Below are positions 61,069 to 64,000 of a DNA stretch of 64,000 nucleotides, in pieces. The notes beneath the pieces are model-generated. The model was not told the origin of the DNA and made no database searches. It saw only the letters and a list, made by a program, of their open reading frames with translations. This DNA is from Bradyrhizobium erythrophlei (GTDB lineage: Bacteria; Pseudomonadota; Alphaproteobacteria; Rhizobiales; Xanthobacteraceae), in the NCBI GenBank assembly GCA_900129675.1, contig FSRD01000001.1, positions 1,849,501-1,913,500 on the forward strand, given 5' to 3'. Position 1 is the first letter of the stretch. Each line of letters begins with the position of its first letter. Made by a program: the position numbers and the translations under genes.

Positions 61069-61686
61069 ATGTTGGCTGGATTTAATGGCGTTTTGATCTC
61101 AGATTTCTTCACCGCTTACGATGCGCTGAACATGCCGCAGCAGCGATGCCTCATCCACCTCATGCGGGATTTAAACGACGAACTACTCAAAAATCCGTTC
61201 TATGTTGAGTTGAGGAAGTTTGGGCAAGCATTCTCGTCCGTTTTGCGCGAGATCGTCGAGACAATTGATCGTTACGGGTTGAAGAAGAGGCACCTCCATA
61301 AACATAGGGCCAGTACCGATCGATTCTGCAAGTGGGCGACAGAAACGGAGTTCTATTCGGAGACGTCAAAAAAATACCAAAAGAGGGTCGGAAAATACCG
61401 CGACAAGCTATTTACGTTTCTCGAGCACGACGGTGTTGCCTGGAATAACAACAATGCTGAGCACGCTATGAAGTGCTTCGCACGATATCGTCGTTTTTCA
61501 GACGGTCGAATGACCAAGAAGTCCGTGCAAGACTATCTCGTCATCCTTTCAATGTATCAGACCTCTGAATATCAAGGTCGGGACTTTCTAGCCGAGCTTG
61601 TCGCTGAAGACGAGGGCCTGGTAACAGCTTTGAACGAGAGGCAAGCGGAGAGCCGGCAAAAGTATCAAAGGCAACGACAGCCGTGA
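61069..61686 (+). pseudogene. IS66-type transposase, 3' part only
   Basis: About 205 residues of the C-terminal part of an IS66-like DDE transposase: GVLISDFFTAYDAL, QRCLIHLMRDLNDELL and WNNNNAEHAMKCFARYRRFSDGRMT (with the catalytic Glu). The N-terminal half and the accessory ORFs are missing and the left break is near 61060. The base use is more AT-rich than in the neighbours, so it was probably acquired. Confidence 0.8.
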
Positions 61687-61790
61687 TCCCGATCGTTTTC
61701 ATCAGCGCCGCCGATCCGGTATCAGGGCCGGCCCGGCTAATTCAGTCCACCAAGTTCGAGCGGTCATCAACCTCGCAAAGGCACTCGGTG
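61681..61790 (+). pseudogene. Fragment of an ABC transporter substrate-binding protein gene
   Basis: IPIVFISAADPVSG, then STKFE, a frameshift, VINL and AKALG: motifs of PF04392-type proteins in the right order but with the middle deleted. It is wedged between the IS66-like fragment and the left end of the rve-type IS, whose insertion cuts it at AAGGCACTCGG. Confidence 0.6.
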
Positions 61791-62877
61791 TGTGTACCGA
61801 AAACCCTATCCGGGTTTATCGAATGATAGAATCGGCTAAGTTGGCGCGATGATCGCGCTGATCTGCTTCGTTCTGGCCGTGCTGGCCTCGCCATTCAAGT
61901 CGAACATCCGGCTTGAGGCGGAGAATGCAGTGCTTCGACATCGGCTGATCGTCTTGCGACGCAAGCTGAAAGGCCGGGCTCGCCTCACGAACAACGACCG
62001 CTGGTTCTTCGTTCAGCTCTATCGCTGGTTCCCGTCGATCCTTCCGGTTCTCATGATTATTCGATCCGAAACGCTGGTGGGTCGGCATCGGGCCGGCTTT
62101 CGCCGCTATGGCGTTGGAAATCGTGTCGACGGGGAGGGCGACCGCAGATCGAGACAGAATTGCGCGCGCTGATCCGGCAGATGAGCACAGAGAATTTGCT
62201 TTGGGGTGCGCCGCGCATCCACGGCGAACTGCTCAAGCTCGGGTTTAGCGTCGCTCAATCAAGTGTCGCCAAGTACATGGTCAAGCGACGCGGGCCTCCC
62301 AGTCAGGAATGGCGGACCTTCTTGCGGAACCACGCGCCGGACATCGCCGCCATGGATTTGTTCGTACCGACCATTGGCTTTAAGCTGCTGTATGGCTTCG
62401 TCATCATCCGGCTTGATCGCAGAGATCTCGTCTGGATCGGCGTCACAACCAACCCGGCGGCGGAGTGGGTTGCACGTCAGATCACCGAGGCTTTTCCTTG
62501 GGATGGCGCTCCGCGCTATATGATCCGAGATCGCGACCGGATCTACGGCACTGTCGTCACGCGCCGACTGCGTGCCATGGGTATCCGAGACAAGCCAATT
62601 GCACCGGCCTCGCCTTGGCAGAACTGCTTTGCCGAACGGCTGATCGGATCGATCCGGCGCGAGTGTTTGGACCACATCATTGTCCTGGACGAGGAACATC
62701 TGCGTCGGATTCTGAAAAACTATGCGGACTATTACAACGGCGTGAGAACGCATCGGTCATTGAACAAAGATGCGCCTGTCTCTCGCCAGGTTCAGCGATC
62801 CGGCGTCATAAATTCGCGCGCCATACCGGGCGGACTTCATCGTCAATACGTTCGGATTTAGATTTTCGGTACACACA
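61789..62877. mobile_element. IS element with rve-type integrase and perfect 15-bp ends
   Basis: TGTGTGTACCGAAAA at 61789-61803 and TTTTCGGTACACACA at 62863-62877 are exact reverse complements. The single integrase gene between them is frameshifted. The element is 1,089 bp; no target duplication is evident. The family is IS3/IS481-like by catalytic domain, exact group unknown. Confidence 0.8.
61849..62861 (+). pseudogene. rve-domain integrase/transposase with one frameshift
   Basis: The first frame gives ENAVLRHRLIVLRRKLKGRA, LTNNDRWFFVQLYRWFPSIL and RHRAGFRRY; a one-base deletion near 62107 shifts the frame, after which WRWKS, GGRPQIETELRALI and the catalytic core follow. DDE residues are visible: AAMDLFV, IRDRDRIYG and FAERLIGSIRREC. 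Two further unusual substitutions (WQNCFAE for WQNGFAE, LVGRHR for LVRWHR) fit a decaying copy. Confidence 0.8.
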
Positions 62878-62891
62878 GCGGTACGCCACTT

Positions 62892-63689
62892 ATGGTGATA
62901 GGGTTTGGGATGTTTGAAGTCGATCTCCGTACAGACCAGCGCGCCGGGAACGGCGCAGAACCGCACCGGGACTTCCTGGAGGCGGAGAACGTCAGCCTGC
63001 GGCTTCTCCTCGCGCAGGCCGAGATCAATGCCCGCAGCCTGCTCGCCAACGCCGGCATCGAGGCCAGGGAGCGCGAGGCGTCCGACAAGCTGCAGAAGCT
63101 GATCCTAGAAGAGCTGCACCACCGCATCAAGAATACGCTCGCGACCGTGGGGGCCATCGTCTCCCAGAGCCTGCGTAATCTGCAGGGAGCCGAACACGCG
63201 CAACACGCCATCGAAGGCCGACTGATGGCGCTCGGACGGGCGCACGATCTGCTTCTGCAGGCAAGATGGACCAGCGCGGATTTCGGCACCGTCGTCCGCG
63301 GCGCCACCGAAGCCTTCGACAACCCGGATGAGCCAAAATTCTCGATTTCGGGACCCGATGTCCCGATGGCGTCGGGTGCCGTCATCGCCGTCGCGATGAC
63401 GCTCAACGAGCTTTGCACGAACAACACGAAGTTCGGCGCGCTGTCGGTCCCGGCCGGACGCGTCGACATCACCTGGACGCTGGACCCACAGACACGGCGC
63501 TTGCACCTTGCATGGACCGAAAAGAATGGTCCTGCCGTCCACCCGCCGGAAAAGCGCAGCTTCGGCACAAGGCTGATCGAGACGCTGGGCAAGCAGCTCA
63601 AGGGCGACGTGCGGTTGACCTACGAGCCGAGGGGTTTCGTGTACGCATTCGACGTGCCGATCGCTTCCCTGACTTCGCTGGCGGCGTAA
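62892..63689 (+). CDS. HWE-family sensor histidine kinase
   Basis: A soluble kinase of 265 residues without a sensor domain. The H-box is EELHHRIKNTLATV with the phospho-acceptor at His77, the N-box is LNELCTNNTKFGAL, and the W-x-E mark is LAWTEKNGP; FGTRLIETLGKQLKG is the typical end. A coiled-coil lead-in (about residues 28-75, LEAENVSLRLLLAQAE) precedes it. HWE kinases act in light, stress or PhyR/general-stress signalling. ATG 62910 (MFEVDLR) is an alternative start. The gene starts 15 bp beyond the IS end, so its promoter may come from or have been cut by the IS. Confidence 0.88.
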   Translation: MVIGFGMFEVDLRTDQRAGNGAEPHRDFLEAENVSLRLLLAQAEINARSLLANAGIEAREREASDKLQKLILEELHHRIKNTLATVGAIVSQSLRNLQGAEHAQHAIEGRLMALGRAHDLLLQARWTSADFGTVVRGATEAFDNPDEPKFSISGPDVPMASGAVIAVAMTLNELCTNNTKFGALSVPAGRVDITWTLDPQTRRLHLAWTEKNGPAVHPPEKRSFGTRLIETLGKQLKGDVRLTYEPRGFVYAFDVPIASLTSLAA

Positions 63690-63742
63690 GCGATCTTCCA
63701 ATCGTCCGAGGAGCCAAAGGATATCGCCGGTCCGGATCAAAA

Positions 63743-63775
63743 ACGGCCCCAGCTCGGGGGAAGAGCCGGGGCCGT
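63743..63775 (-). terminator. Terminator-like hairpin after the HWE kinase
   Basis: ACGGCCCC..GCTC, loop GGGGGAA, GAGC..GGGGCCGT: 12 paired bases with one mismatch. The T tract (TTTTTG) is on the minus strand, so it would stop minus-strand transcription from the right; on the plus strand it may act as a weak end for the kinase message 54 nt after its stop. Confidence 0.55.
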
Positions 63776-63924
63776 CACTCATCGGATACCGAGGGGGCGG
63801 CATCCGGTCACCTCTCACCAAGTTAATCGCGTGACGTTGGTTCCAGCCGCTATTCGTGAGCAACGGGCGCAAGCATTGAACCTCGGCACGGTCTGTGCAG
63901 ACAGACAGCTACCGGAGGATTGCA

Positions 63925-64000
63925 ATGTCCGGATCTGATACAGCGCCGCCAGGCATTATTCGGCCTGGCGGCGTTGTGCGTTCTGAGCTTCTGATTCCGG
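63925..64000 (+). CDS. Short ORF running off the window, or a leader RNA
   Basis: ATG with GGAGG 7 nt upstream, then SGSDTAPPGIIRPGGVVRSE and on to the edge. A perfect 11-bp stem (CGCCGCCAGGC 63944-63954 / GCCTGGCGGCG 63963-63973) lies inside it. The ribosome site favours translation, the hairpin favours an RNA end; the sequence stops too soon to decide. Confidence 0.35.
   Translation, partial: MSGSDTAPPGIIRPGGVVRSELLIP

Overview
The window looks like a chromosomal segment of a high-GC alphaproteobacterium of the Bradyrhizobium type (Rhizobiales, Nitrobacteraceae). The evidence is the order of the core genes, a PraR/PhrR-type regulator, an Mn/Fe-responsive Fur-family regulator, an HWE histidine kinase and several families of palindromic intergenic repeats typical of that group. 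No rRNA, tRNA or CRISPR array was found.

Region 1 (1-30 kb) is a housekeeping block, almost all on the minus strand. After the 3' part of fabV, a GST and an acetyltransferase, a dense translation/RNA cluster reads leftward: rimP, nusA, ylxR, infB, rbfA, truB, rpsO, pnp. Many genes overlap by ATGA. A terminator-like hairpin lies in the rimP leader, and a textbook terminator closes pnp. Next come a DUF2336 gene (plus strand), trmB, an M20 peptidase, a praR-like regulator, then lnt, corC, ybeY, phoH and miaB. These are followed by a HAD phosphatase, fur, rimI, tsaB, nfuA, a universal-stress protein, a hypothetical gene, trpS and murJ. metK, expected beside trmB in many Rhizobiales, is not there.

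Region 2 (30-57 kb) is metabolic and accessory. It carries an adenosine/PfkB kinase, a ~600 bp non-coding block that looks like a dispersed repeat, and a complete IS1182-type element with 19-bp inverted ends at a CTAG site. Further right are an acyl-CoA synthetase, a beta-lactamase-fold hydrolase, an aldehyde dehydrogenase, a MetX-like hydrolase, a SulP-STAS-cyclic-nucleotide-domain fusion, an enoyl-CoA hydratase, purC, a pirin, a GNAT, an AraC regulator with a membrane domain, an MmgE/PrpD protein, a FUSC transporter, a DsbA-fold isomerase, a MATE pump, a small-protein/nucleotidyltransferase pair and murA. The murA product has Asp in place of the fosfomycin-target Cys. Two genes here are visibly broken: a thermonuclease remnant beside purC, and a serine hydrolase split by an insert of about 98 bp.

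Region 3 (57.3-62.9 kb) is a decayed, island-like stretch: an integrase remnant, an inverted-repeat-bounded 225-bp element, two scraps of ABC substrate-binding genes, sodC, a CoA-transferase/haloacid-dehalogenase pair, an IS66-type transposase fragment and a frameshifted rve-integrase IS with perfect 15-bp ends. An HWE-family sensor kinase starts directly after this IS. The window ends in a short ORF that contains a strong hairpin.

All functional names are from reading the translated sequence against remembered family motifs; no database search was possible.
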